This document shows, in pieces, positions 11,313 through 23,490 of a stretch of 64,000 bases of DNA. Under the pieces are notes generated by a model, which saw nothing but the letters and a program-made list of their open reading frames with translations, was not told where the DNA came from and made no database searches. The first letter of the stretch is position 1. Each line of letters starts with the position of its first letter. The translations under genes were made by a program, and so were the position numbers. The stretch lies in contig NC_051126.1 of NCBI RefSeq assembly GCF_014839805.1, forward strand, positions 10,672,609 through 10,736,608, given 5' to 3'. Source of the stretch: Manduca sexta. Its lineage: Eukaryota > Arthropoda > Insecta > Lepidoptera > Sphingidae.

Positions 11313-12977
11313 TATACTATAACCAAAAAAAAAATCTTGATATTTGAAAATAGCATCAAAGGGCTAGATTAACAATAGTTACTCGGCATCATGAGACTTT
11401 ATGTCTCAGGATGACAACAGTACAATGCCATGCAGCGATTTACAATTCACCGTTATGCACGGCGTTGCTTTTGTCTTGGGGCAGTCGTGTTAAAGTTGAG
11501 CGGCTTGCTTGTTGTTTAGCTGTAAGAATAAAAAAAAAAAAAAACCTTCATTGATTATCCTTTAATGTGTATAATTTTATAAAGTAGTCCGAACTATATC
11601 TTTGAAGGAGCTTTCCCGCATATTTCTAAAAGTATTGTATCTTTTAAAGCCTCCTAAACGATTGTTACTTATCTTTTAAGACATTAAAAATATACATCGT
11701 GCAGGATATTCAATATAGTTAAAGGAAAGTTAATAATTATTTATAATTTCTACAGAATTCCGATAAAAAAAAATTGCAAAGACAATTTAACACCTTATAA
11801 ATTCTACAATATATGTATATACATGTACGTGTATACACTATACATTGTTATATAGAATCAAGAACAAAGCTTCTAACCCTTCATCTTATCAGCATTGTAT
11901 ACGGAATTCTAAATGAAACAAATCATTTAAATTAAATCCGACATCCCTCGATGTAAGAGCTCATTCATCGTGCCTTACATTAAAACGTCTCGTCGAATAT
12001 AAAACGGAGCTGCGGCCACGATTGGCCTCATTTATTCTAAGGAGTTTTACAAAAAAAAACATGTCTTGTTCTTTATTCACCCTGGAGAGAAATTAACGGC
12101 GGCTTACTAAGGAAACAGTGATTTTTGTGTGCACAATGAGACCAAGAAATGTGCAGATACAAAAGGCTACTTCACCGTCTTATTTCGTATTAAAGTGAAA
12201 TTCTTATTTGAACAATGCGGCATCGGTGTCAGAATGAATTTAGAAATGTGCAACCACAGTAATACGGTGTTTGTGTAAACTAAGCACCAAATGTAGATGA
12301 AGAAATTCATAGTTACAATTTATGCACTTTAGGTAGGTAGACAAAAAAAAAATATTGACAAAAATAAAATAAATGTTGTTTGGTTTATTTCAGTGCAGGA
12401 AAAAAAGCATTTGTAGATTCTTTAAAAATTGCAGACGCTTTGAAGTTGTAAATACATATTAGGTTCATCTATTTTATGTTCACTGTATGTTGTGTGAAGT
12501 AAAGTTAATGGCTTTAATTTTATTTTCATGAAGAAAAAATAATGTTGAAGACAAAACTGTTTAGGCAATTTGAAGCTTTGAATTTGTTTAGCGACTTATG
12601 TGGCCGACTGTACATAGTATTGCTGGAAACCCTAGGGCATGCGGCTCTATTCCCACTTCGCGCGATGCTTTGTACACGTTATTAGATTCGACAAACATGA
12701 GTTACCCAGGATTGGATTTATGCTTAATGTGATGCTTAGAATGGATTGCGGTTGGAGTAAATATAAGTCTATCTATAGATTTATTTATTAAATTTATATA
12801 AGTGTAATAAAAGTAAAGTGTAATAGTGTTTCTGTTTTAGTGTATAAAAAAATGATCGTCCTGTTTCTGTATCCAAATCCATAAAAAAAATAATTGTTTA
12901 TTTATCGACTTTCAAAAAGGAGAAGGCTCTCAATTCGACAATATTTTTTGTAACAATCCTTCATGCCCTTTACCCTA
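11313..12977. other. AT-rich sequence, no gene supported
   Basis: Poly-A runs and short frames only; a small GC patch near 12000-12045 (GGAGCTGCGGCCACGATTGG) is unexplained. Confidence 0.4.
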
Positions 12978-13218
12978 TTAACATGTTCACTGCGGAACAG
13001 GCCTATATCGGCCTGCCGCGGTACTTCAGCTGGTGCGGACGAAGAAAACTATGTCTCTCTCACTAGTGCAGAACGATTCCCCCTTCAAAACATTACGTAG
13101 GCCCTTTTCGGCCTACCACGCACCGACTGGTAAATACATCCGCTCAGTGCGGCAGTAGGCATATTTCGGCCCGCCCTTCCCAACAGGCCTCCGGCGACCC
13201 GATGCCTGTTAGTGTTAA
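12978..13218. mobile_element. candidate piggyBac-type MITE
   Basis: 241 bases starting and ending in TTAA. GC-rich inside, with the motif AGGCCTATATCGGCCT and variants (AGGCCCTTTTCGGCCT, AGGCATATTTCGGCCC) occurring three times. The ends share only a loose inverted similarity. Confidence 0.4.
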
Positions 13219-13809
13219 ATATTGTAAACACAAGGTATATGTATCCCTTAATCGACGTCAAAGCGTCATTTATCATTCTCTTTCCGTTAATTACGGGTTT
13301 TGGTAACTCCTGTGAAAATTACATAATATGACACCATTGTAATCAGACTAACACTAAGCAGTAGGGAAGCGGTCCCGGCACTCGGACAGTATCTACATAA
13401 AACAGAGCTGGTATTACTTCGCGCACCACCAAGTACCTTAATACATGTACCATCGTATGCAACGTGTTCCCAGTGCCAATAAAAAGCGGACGCTAACTTA
13501 TCATGAATTGCATGAAATTTGCCGTGTAAATTCACCGTACTAATTCAAAACACTAATTTATACTGTTACTAGTTTCTACCAGCAAACGTTTCATTCGTAT
13601 AACATTGAATAATTTTGCACGCAAGTTAGTTTTAGATTTTCCTTATAGTTAATTCTAAATAGAAAGCTCGGAGTTGGTTGGAATGTACGAAGTTTATTAG
13701 GTATATATTTATTGTTGTGTAGGAAATAGGAATGATGTGGACTCGACTCAAGACTGGTCGGGTTTGCTATTTTCCACGACGATTGCTATTACGTGGACTT
13801 TGAGGTCTT

Positions 13810-13893
13810 ATTCTCTATGTTAATATAAACTCGTAACTCTGGGGTGTTACGTTATCTTTGTGAAATTTATGTGGAATAGTATTCTTTATGGCA
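13810..13893 (+). repeat. dispersed repeat, paired with 59646-59741
   Basis: CTATGTTAATATAAACTCGT and GTTATCTTTGTGAAATTTAT, GTGGAATAGTATTCTTTATG match the 59.7 kb copy. Confidence 0.5.
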
Positions 13894-13948
13894 ATGCGGA
13901 GTTTTTGGCCGCGCCCGCCGCGGTAAAGAACCGGCTGTTTTCGCTAAG

Positions 13949-14130
13949 AACCCACGAAGCGGTATTTACCACCGGTTGCGAGCCCGCAATTCCTATAGAA
14001 TGCAAATATAAATATCAAAAATAAATGCACATTTTACAACGCGTTTTACGCCCGCGGCGGACGCGGTTGTACGCGATACCGCACCTGTGGCGGACGCGAG
14101 TAAATACCGCTTCATAAGTTCTTAGCGTTA
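13949..14130. repeat. GC-rich inverted repeat element
   Basis: CGCTAAGAACCCACGAAGCG (then GTATTTA) is repeated inverted as CGCTAAGAACTTATGAAGCG. Between and beside the arms are GC-rich runs such as GCCCGCGGCGGACGCGG. Unclassified. Confidence 0.5.
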
Positions 14131-16924
14131 CGCGCTTCGTACCCACTGTCAAAATAATAAGAGTCAGAGATAGTAAGAGCAGGTTTGTGAAAAGGAGCTA
14201 TACTTAGCATGTTATTTAAACTAAAATATGATAATATAATTAAAATTCTGATACTCAACTAATCATTAATATAATGTCTTACGCACGTCATATTATTATA
14301 AACAAAAATAATACACCATATACTTAAATGATTACAGAGTTATCATTATACCTACAGCGCGATTCCAAACCGCTTTTATGAACGACTATGTCATTAAAAT
14401 TCAGCGTTGTAGAGCCCTATTACTTTACACAAAGATTCTAGGTACATTCACAATTAACAAAACTAAAAGTGTGTTATATTATTCCTTCATAATTTAATTT
14501 CGTCTGTTTCATTTCATATTAAACTTCAGACGGTTATTAATATAATCACTGCTAGCAAAATACTCGCTTAATGCTACATAATGAAACGGAAAATCCGCTG
14601 CACACGATTATATCATGCGACTAGACTGCAACCGCGGTTTCGCCTACGTGAAAAGCCTGTCCCACTACAACAGTCGCTAAATCAATATAATGGTACATGG
14701 CGCCATATATACGACGCCAGCCCTATCTATCAAAAAAAATAATCAAATATGTCCCATGGTAACAAATAACAAGAATAAACAGTAGCCTATATCTTAGACT
14801 ATGACATGATCCATTCGAGTGCCAAATTTCATTCGAATCCGTTCAGCGCTTACTGCATTTACTTCTTACTGATAAGTATTTATTTCTACTGGTTCTGGCC
14901 AGGGTTACTGCCACTACTGGGAGATACCGAAAAAAAACTCGATTATGCAGTGACTCAACGTTAAATGGAGATAGAGCGTAAAAAGATGTATTATTGACAA
15001 CGCTAAAACGGTGTTGCCAGTTATGGCACATATATATCACACTAAAGATATCTAAAAATACTCAAAAACATTCGCACGTATAATATTAAGTCAGATATGA
15101 AGTAAAGAAGATTCCGATTCCCCAAAAACCTTTCGGGGATACAGTCGAAATCTGATATACAACGAAAATACACGCCATATAAACACCCACTGATATAAGA
15201 ATGCGTTTACCCGAATTTCGCAAACATTTTTTCCCTACGTTGACTTGACAGGGGGCGACCGTGCCATATCGGACACAAATCCAATACCGGAAAAAACTTA
15301 CTTTCCTATACGAAAAACTCAACCTTATTTACATAATAATACCGGATAGTGTTGTGATTTCCACGTCGAAACTTCTGACAGAAAATGAAAGATAATTCAG
15401 ACCACCCAGTGTGACCATAAATAGCAGTGGAAAATAAAAGATTACGTGCATCTGTCAAATGTGTCACTTCTAATTACAAGTGGTGTTAGAAATGACTCAA
15501 GTCGTTGCAAGCAAATAACGGTATTCGTACTAAAAATATAGAAGTGGGCGCGCACGGACGATTAAAATGACGCGCTGTCAAATAGCTGCCTCCTACTGCA
15601 GTTTGCATATAAAATTGGAGGCGGCTATCCACATACCGCTGTTTAAATCGTCCTTATGCGCTTACTCTTAGATATAATGTTAAATCTCTTTAAATTACTA
15701 GGCCTGTCAATATTTCGCTGTACATCCATACCACGAATTATGCAATGACTAAGGGCTGTAGATGGTTGTCCTGTCATATAACTGTCAAATTCGAAAGCCT
15801 ATGCATATTTAATTTCTTTCTAATGTTAGGAAGCGATTACCGTCTTAGGAGTCGCAGGGAGCGAAAAAAACTTTAAAATAACTCAAAACTGGCACGCAGA
15901 GTTACTAACGCAATGAAACTCTATAATGAAAGTAACTATTAGCGAATAATGCTCCTAGGCAGTAAAAAAAGTGGAAGTAACTACCCAGACGGGCTCACAT
16001 ACGTACCAAGTTAATTGAAGTTGTAATAAATATTTTTCCTATTTTCTGAATGAGTAAAATATGTCGAAGATAAAATTATATTTATGCCACTCTTGTATGT
16101 AAGTCTCTTACATATTATACTGTCCTTGTTTCTGTGTTCATTCACACTCATTAGTGAGTCGTCAAATATTACGACGGTTGGTAGAATTTTGTTTAATATT
16201 CATGATCTACTCGATATATCCTATACGTTTTATACTTTGAACTAGCGTATAGGTCCGCTAAGGAATGTGTATTTAGAAATTACAGTAACTTAATAAATGC
16301 ACCACCACACATTTTCAGAAAATAAATTATAATATTATACTGTCCCTTTTCCCTATCCAAAGAAGCTCTCGTTTAAAAAGGTGTACCTTGAAAGTGTGTA
16401 CCTTGAAAGTATCCTGCCCAGAAATGATACATATATGGCCACCTTCTTAGATTCTTATACTAGGGGACAAAGTTATTATTATTTACTGGGGACATCATGC
16501 TTATACTGAATGGAAGAAACCAATGTCACATTACTACCCGAGAATCAAACCTGGAGCTCAGCACGGCAGTCATACCATGTAAGCAAAACGCCACCAAACC
16601 AACCTCATGTGTAGGTTTCCGAAAATATTTTCCTTTCCATAAATATTCTATCGTTGTTTACATTAAGCCGTCAATCCTATCTAAGCCTATTTAAAGGTTT
16701 AACCCTTTTATTCAATCACTCACGTAACCTAAAACGCTCGGTTTGCGACGAGTTTCGCTTTAACAACAATAGCGCATGTAGGCTATTACTGTATAATTAT
16801 ATCGCTTTAAATATAACTAATATATTAATATGTTGTTTTTAACTTCTAATATGTGCTTTACCTGATAATAAACAACATCAAAGCAAACTAGAATTATTAA
16901 TTACAGAGTACATTAAATTGCATA
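14131..16924. other. no gene supported; scattered repeat traces
   Basis: Apart from the foldback at 15548-15661 and a D2-like trace near 14790-14860, this is AT-rich sequence without recognisable content. A 15-base direct duplication GTGTACCTTGAAAGT lies near 16380-16410. Confidence 0.4.
15548..15661. mobile_element. imperfect foldback element
   Basis: Ends GCGCGCACGGACGATTAAAA and, inverted, GCGCATAAGGACGATTTAAA. The similarity continues inward (TAGCTGCCTCC against TAGCCGCCTCC), forming one imperfect hairpin of about 114 bases. Confidence 0.5.
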
Positions 16925-17262
16925 GAAATAAAATTATTTATCGGATTTTATCACGATTTTTATGTTAATATCATTTTCTTAAATTTTAGAAATGTTGTAT
17001 AACTGACAAAAGGTAGATAGATATTAAAATTATTAATTATATTACTATTTTCACATTTAATCGCGGTTTTTATATTTTAAAATAGTTTAATTATAATGTC
17101 TAACATTAGCGTAAAGAAATGAAATCATTATAGGTAGGTTTTATAATAATTTTTCGAATGACCTACACTTCAATCTGGCCTTTGACCATGAATGCTGCAG
17201 TCTTCAAAACGTCGGTAGAAATATATATTTAAAAAAAGCGATAAAATCCGCAAAACTAGTAG
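16925..17262. repeat. dispersed family D5, rearranged copies
   Basis: AAATAAAATTATTTATCGGATTTTATC, an inverted TAATGTCTAACATTAGCG, and GCAGTCTTCAAAACGTCGGT ... GCGATAAAATCCGC. Several partial pieces in both orientations. Confidence 0.5.
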
Positions 17263-17768
17263 TATACATCTAAGATTTGTGTAAATATATGTATAAGAAA
17301 CCATTATGCTGCAAATTGCATTTTTTCTATCCTGTGACATTAGGTGACAGACTCTATTCAAATAATTAGCGCGGATTTAATTTCCTTCAAACCGGAATAC
17401 AATGATGTTCATACTGAAAGATGTGAGCAGACAAAGCGATTGAACTTACATCAACGTATTCTTGTTCACGACTTCTTTTAAACCGACTTCAAAAAAAGGA
17501 GGAGGTTATCAATTCGAAGTGATTTTTTTTTTTGTATGTTTGTTACCTCAGAACTCGCTCATTTATGAACCGATTTGGAAAATTCTTTTTTTAATCGAAA
17601 GAATTTCTCTCCATATTGGTCCCATAAAAATTTTTTCGACATCGCTTCGGTAGTTTGGTTTTAAAATTAAAAAAACTAGAATAATTATGTCGTCCAAGAA
17701 AACGAAATCGCGAATTTAGCTTTCCTGTGACGTATTTAGTTATGTTTTTGCATTGAGTTTGGTTGACT

Positions 17769-18150
17769 GTACTTCTCACATACTTATACATATAGCATAA
17801 CACCTTTTCCCCGTGTCAGGAGTACGCAGAGGCGTAACATTTCATCGCGATAGTCGTACTGTGTGTGAAACATATCAGTTGTGTTTTTGGGTTGGGTTTA
17901 ATTGACTCTACTTCTTACATACATATATATATGTATATAGCATCACACCTTTTCCCCTTTTTAGGGGTAGGCAGAGATGTAACACCACAGCGCGATAGTT
18001 GTAGTATGATCGAAATATATCAGTTGTGTTTTTTTCGTTAGGTTTGCTTGAATCTACTTCTTACATATATATAGCATCACACCTTTTCCCCTTTTCAGGG
18101 GTAGGCAGAGGTGTAACACCACAGCGCGATAGTCGTATCGTGAGCGAAAC
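17769..18150. repeat. tandem array of SINE/LINE-A tails
   Basis: Three units of about 140 bases (starting near 17769, 17908 and 18053), each with CTACTTCTTACATA, AGCATCACACCTTTTCCCC, GGGGTAGGCAGAG and GTAACACCACAGCGCGATAG. The minus strand of each matches the SINE-A/LINE-A tail. Confidence 0.75.
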
Positions 18151-18161
18151 ACAACTATGCC

Positions 18162-18870
18162 ATTGAGACGGTCTATTTTTTACTAACACAAAAAGCAAAA
18201 ATAAAAATAATTTTAACAAAAAATTAAACGCCTTCAAAAACCAATCAAAACCAAAAAATAATTTCACATAACAGTTATATATTGGATACCAATTTTGGAG
18301 TCGGTGCCTAATTAAAATTGCTAGTTAAGCTACATAAATACATTAAGAAATATACGAAAACAATGTGCTGCTAGCGTACAAAGTCAGCAAGTCAGATCGT
18401 CACTGGAAATGAACGCACCGCCGCAGCACAGCAAATAGAAGCTATTAAGGAAATATTTAAATTTGTGAACTGTACACTACCCAAATTCTTCCCCTGTTAC
18501 ATATAGCTGGTCAAATGTGGGTATATTACACTCCCTGCCCCGAAAAAAGAGGAAAGAAAAAGATGAAACACCATACATGTGCTTGGTATTACACCTTTCA
18601 CTGTGTATGTTTGTTAGTAGAAACGCGAATCTACTCCTTTTAATTCATTTGAAAGAAATGTAGCTCATAGATGGACTATGCAACAAATATAGCTATATTT
18701 AGTTATATTTAGTTAGCTAACTAGCAATTTTAATTAGGCACCGACTCCAAAATTGGTATCCAATATATAACTGTTATGTGAAATTATTTTTTTGGTTTTG
18801 AGTGGTTTTCGAAGGCGGTTTAATTTTTTGTTAAAATTATTTTTATCTATGTTAAATTCAGTCTCAATAG
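18162..18870. mobile_element. long inverted repeat element, about 170-bp arms
   Basis: Left arm about 18162-18340, right arm about 18706-18870; they are inverted copies with few differences, including GGATACCAATTTTGGAGTCG and AATTTCACATAACAG. The spacer is about 365 bases without a gene. Related to the smaller element at 57.6 kb. Confidence 0.75.
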
Positions 18871-19036
18871 CTAGAACGACATTATATTAATAGAACGTCC
18901 ATGAAGGTTTTTTTATCTAAGTTATGTAATCAAATGGGCGGGAAACGTTTTAAAATATCACCGCCCTCGTATTTTCATGACGACAAAGGAATTGTTGGGA
19001 TATGGCAAGACTTTAGTGGTACAGAATTGCGAAGGA

Positions 19037-19128
19037 TATCATCATCATCAGCCGTAGGACGTTCACTGTTGAACATGGGCGTACCCTGAAAGATTTCCAG
19101 ATCGAACTATTGGGAGCGACCCGCATCT
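19037..19128 (-). mobile_element. RTE-type LINE 3' tail
   Basis: Minus strand reads RVAPNSSIWKSF, then a frame change through GTACGCCCATGTTCAACAGT, and GAT repeats. Diverged copy of the RTE end. Confidence 0.62.
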
Positions 19129-19604
19129 AGCGACCTCCTTCGACTTTTATTAGGTCGTCTAAAGAAGGATTAAATAGGATAGGTTGCGAAGGATATACAA
19201 TATACAGATTGTGTATATATTTGTACTGACACAATATGTACAGACAGCAACAAAAGAAGCTGAACAAATTCAAAATTTCAAATAGACTTTGAACTTTTGT
19301 GCCCCTATCCATAATAGTTTTTTCTTCACTGAAATAATTTTCACAAGGTTTACTTTATTTTAGATAAATAAAAACGAATATTTCGATTGTAGTTAATCTG
19401 TAAAAGCGTTTTAAAGTTTTTAATTTATTTAGCTACTTATGTGACTGACTGACTATACATAGCATCGCGTCTTTTCCCCTTTTCAATTGTAATCAAAATA
19501 CAATATATCTATGTGTAACAAATTTCCACACTCTAGGCTGATACCAAGAAATCCCAATACTTATCATGTCGGTCAATATCTGACGGATCCTGCCGATGTT
19601 AGGT

Positions 19605-19805
19605 TATTTGTATCCCCCCGGATAACGACCATCTTACTCAATGTACGAAACCAACCATAGTAGCCCGCGTACGTGTATTGCGGGTCGGGTTCTATGTATA
19701 TCCGGTTTCAATCAGGCCGGCATAATTGTGCCCACGGTGAGGGATAATCAACTTTCAACAATCGAAACTCTATATGGATGCAGTGAGGCCACTTCGCAGT
19801 AACCG
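19605..19805. repeat. dispersed family D1, diverged copy (inverted)
   Basis: CCGGATAACGACCATCTTAC, ATAGTAGCCCGCGTACGTG, CAGGCCGGCATAATTGTG, GCAGTGAGGCCACTTCGCAG. Confidence 0.65.
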
Positions 19806-19891
19806 TATAAGAAATAAATGCAGTGTGCAAAGCTTTATCAATAAAACATACGGTATCAGCCTCTTTCCTTTTCAGAGGTAAGCAAAGAAAA

Positions 19892-20400
19892 TAGTGTCGG
19901 GGGTGTAGTTATTTTGACTGCCTCGGTGGCGTAGTTGTATTGCATGTCCGGTACAATAGCGCTCTGAGGTCCTGGGTTCGAATCCCGGGTCGGGCAAAGT
20001 GATATTTGGGTTTTTCTGCTCAGTATCAGCCCGGAGACTGGAATTTGTGCCCGATATGGCGATAGGCTCGCCCCCTATAACATCATGGGACGGAACATAC
20101 TTGGCGAAAAGTGGGTGCACTAGTTGCGCCTCTGCATACCCCTTCGGGGATAAATGCGTGATGTTATGTATGTATGTATGTGTAGTTATTTTGCGGTACG
20201 ACTGCCTTCCCGAAGTCTTGGGTTTGATTCCCTGATGGGGTATAAAATATTGGAATTTAGTGCTGTGCTAGTCCGAGTCTGGAATTGTGCCTCAAAATGG
20301 CAATAGACTCGACCCGCTATTACGTGCTTAGCTGACGAAATGTGAACGTGGTACACTACTGCCTACCTTTAGGAAAGGATTCGCGTGATGCTATTTATGC
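19892..20400 (+). mobile_element. older SINE-A copy split by a younger one
   Basis: The left piece 19892-19916 (GTGTCGGGGGTGTAGTT) and the right piece from 20194 (CGGTACGACTGCC, GGGTTTGATTCCC, GCCTCAAAATGGCAATAGACTCG, tail CTACCTTTAGGAAAGGATTCGCGTGATG) together make one diverged SINE-A. The target site of the younger insertion falls in its box A region. Confidence 0.7.
19917..20179 (+). mobile_element. SINE-A copy with 14-bp target duplication
   Basis: Complete head, body and (TATG)n tail. It is flanked by a perfect 14-base direct repeat GTGTAGTTATTTTG at 19903-19916 and 20180-20193. It lies inside an older SINE-A copy. Confidence 0.88.
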
Positions 20401-20424
20401 ATTTAAGTTTCTTATCTTATTAGG

Positions 20425-20762
20425 GTTCATCATCATCATCCACAACCTGTAGAGTCCCACTGCTGGGTATAGGCCTCTCTCACATCATGCCATCTTTTTC
20501 GGTCCCGAGCCAATCGCAACTAGGTTCGACGCGCGATTCTTACAATGTCGTCTACCTATCTTGCCGCTGGATGGCCCACGCTACGCTTGCCTTGTTTTGG
20601 CCACCACTCAGCGCTTTACTCCACCTGTCATCGCTGCGTCTAACAATATGGCCTGCTCAACTCCATTTGAGTTCCATAACGAATTGTCCGATATCTCGAA
20701 CTTTTGTTCGTCGTCGGATAAGGGTTCCGATAACCGCATATTATGAGAATAACTACGGGTAG
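20425..20762 (-). mobile_element. RTE-type LINE 3' end, decayed
   Basis: On the minus strand, with frameshifts, the remnant reads RRRTKVRDIGQFVMELKW, GHIVRRSDDRWSKAL, DDIVRIARRT, RLARDRKRWHDVREAYTQQW and stops, then ends in GAT repeats. This matches the C-terminal part of lepidopteran RTE-like reverse transcriptase genes. Plus-strand open frames over it are not genes. Confidence 0.78.
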
Positions 20763-21039
20763 TGGATTTATGTAATCTAAACAATTTATTAGTGTCGCGA
20801 GATAATTAAGTTACAACTCTCGATCGGGGAAGTTATGGCAGAGTTTTCGAACGCAAAATATAATTTGGGATTGGGTTTGTGGATATTGGTTTATAGTCTA
20901 TTAATGAAGGTTGTCCCTCGTGATAATATAAAGATGTGTTTGTTTTATATCTTAATAATACGATAAAAGCGAAAAAAAAATGTTTGGCTATGTGTTAGAA
21001 ATAAATGCTGAAATTACTGAACGGATTTGGATAAAATTT

Positions 21040-21262
21040 GGCACACGGGTAGAACATATTCTGGATTAACACCACCGTACACAAGCTGTTAAAACCCGCC
21101 ATAGTGGCCCACATGTATCGCGTTCCGGGATCAGCCTGTGTATATCCGGTTCCAAAAGACATACTTGTATCGACTGCCGAGGAGTAATCATCTCTCGTAA
21201 GTCGACATGTTATTTGAACCAATTCCACTTACTAAGTGCAGTGAGGTCACTTCTTCGTGTAA
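21040..21262. repeat. dispersed family D1, full copy (inverted)
   Basis: CACCGTACACAAGCTGTTAA, CGCGTTCCGGGATCAGCC, GTCGACATGTTA, GCAGTGAGGTCACTTCTTCG. Confidence 0.7.
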
Positions 21263-21400
21263 GTATAAAAAAAAACACCTAATTTTTGAAAACTTAAAAC
21301 TCTTTTCATTCTAACTACTAGTAATATGTCACATGCAAGGAGGTAAGTACTATCATTACGTCTATTTATGCCAAGCAGCACAATAAACCCTAACGTATTG

Positions 21401-21649
21401 TATAGTCTGTTCAGAAAGCGTACCCTCGTGGCGAAAAAGTGAACTAACTTTACAATTTTTACATGGCAACACTTCCCCGTCATCTGGTAAATGTTAAACT
21501 CATGTATCATATTGCTTTGTTATTCAATGATCTTACGTGATGTTTTGAGTGCTTTTTGTCTAGAAACATAGCGAAACTAAACAAAAAAGATAATTAAGCA
21601 CAGTAGCGACCTCAAATCCCAGGACGGTTCTCTTTCTGAACAGACTATA
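21401..21649. mobile_element. Tc1/mariner-type MITE
   Basis: About 249 bases bounded by perfect 18-bp inverted repeats TATAGTCTGTTCAGAAAG (21401-21418, 21632-21649). The outer TA on each side can serve as the TA target duplication. No transposase frame inside. The intact repeats suggest a fairly recent insertion. Confidence 0.75.
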
Positions 21650-23490
21650 ATGTCTTGTATTCGGCATGGAGCGAAGTGGAACACCATAGAGTGCTTTGAA
21701 TTGTGTCTTATTGTTCATAGACATCATATCGCTCACCAGGCGAGTTGTCGTCATCATTCAGTTTCATATTTAGTTAAAATAACTTGTTTAATTTTGATAT
21801 TAAAAATTCTACACCCCCGCAATCTAGATTCTAGATAAGAATCGTCTGACAGTTTTATTCACGTCAGTCGTCGAACCTTTTTGGAATATTTTTATCTGGT
21901 ACTAAACTGATAACGTAGGACATGTTACAACTCCTACCTACCCTTTTCATTACTTTGTATTCCTATTCACGTAAAATCCACTTGAGATGGAAAGTATTAA
22001 AACGTTCCGCATTACCTTTGTATTGTATCGTAAAAAAAATTAGGTAATATTTCGAAAGATAACCTCGAACATCTAAATTCGTGAAGTTCACTACTTATAT
22101 ATAATATTAGCATAGGAAGTTATTGATAGTTTAAATTAGTAGCACTATTAATCGCTGAGGACGTCTAAGTTTTCCTTTACGTCACGCAACTATTTTATAG
22201 AATGTACTAACTACGATGTCTTAAAGTTATAATTCTTTTTTTTTGTATTTTTATAATAATATATCTACAGAAATATGAGATATGAATTAAATATTTAGCA
22301 TGTTCATTGTAATTTTCACTATTAACCTATCGCGGTCATGTTGTTTCAATAAATTGACGTTGCATCACTACATCGGCTAGCCCGGCACGCAATTACCATA
22401 TTATTACAGCTTTATATTTTCATAAATTGTCTTAACATAACAATATTTAAAAAAAAATATGACTTATTGACTGTCTACTCCATTTTTATAGTCGGTTTTA
22501 ATAACGTTAGTGATGACAGATGTAAATAGTCTTCCAATACTGTAAAAGGCTGATGTAAATTGGCCGTAAGACTAAACGTAGTCTACCGCGGGACGTGAAT
22601 TCCTGCCGGGCCATTAGTATTTGTCACTTGGAACTGTCTCGTAAATAAATTAACCAAAGATAAATGCGATTCGCCTTTCAACCAAATTGATATTACGTAG
22701 ACACTCAAAATTCGAAAAAGCTAAAGTTCCACGCATACGCATGAGTTTAATTAACATACAGAAATCTTTGAAGTTCGACCCTCCGGTTAAAAATAAGTAA
22801 ATTTTATACAAATAATTATAATTTTATTAATTCATTAATATAATTGAATTTGAATTCGGAATTATGCGTAACTGCTATTATTTCCGAAATTAATGCACTA
22901 TTCATAATAAAACGCTTAAAAAAGATGTATATTCTTATAAATAATGCGTATTTTATTCATTTTTAGTTTCAGTATCCGAATAATTATAATTGCATATCTA
23001 ATATGCAATTATAATTTAGGTTCCTAAGAACCTAAATTCCAAATATTATAATTAAAATAAGATGTATATAATCGTATATATCTAGTGTTTTTTATTAGGC
23101 GATTTTAAACAGCACGACAATTTACATAGTTTCAATATATTCAATGAAGATAACATATTAAATTAGCTCTATCAATTTGTGTTCAATAAAAATGATTTTA
23201 ATTAAGTCTATGTAGTTAATATCATACATCCAATGCACGTAAAAGTAGCGTTGGTACTTACTCGTTATAAAATTATTGCAAAATAATTAAATAAAAATGT
23301 AAATATAACAAACCAATAATTTATTAAATATTTATATTTGTAATAATTATTGTCAAGAAAATGTAAGATTAAATAAAACACTTAGTGCTATAATTAATGG
23401 TACCGTAATAAATATAATTTTAATAGTATTGCTATTACCCGCGTATAATTCACCTTAACGTCTAAATTATAAGGAAAATAATAAACGCAC
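21650..23490. other. very AT-rich sequence 5' of a candidate intron donor
   Basis: Runs of AATTATAATT-type sequence, the double hairpin at 22982-23038, and nothing coding. It would be the start of the proposed 20-kb intron. Confidence 0.4.
22982..23038. repeat. two adjacent hairpins
   Basis: AATTATAATTGCATAT inverted across CTA (22982-23016), then AATTTAGGTTC inverted across CTAA (23013-23038). Back-to-back perfect stems of 16 and 11 bp in AT-rich DNA. Confidence 0.55.

Noticed and set aside
20487..20762. 91-codon plus-strand frame
   Set aside because: It is the antisense of a decayed RTE-type LINE end whose minus strand reads as recognisable reverse-transcriptase C-terminus.
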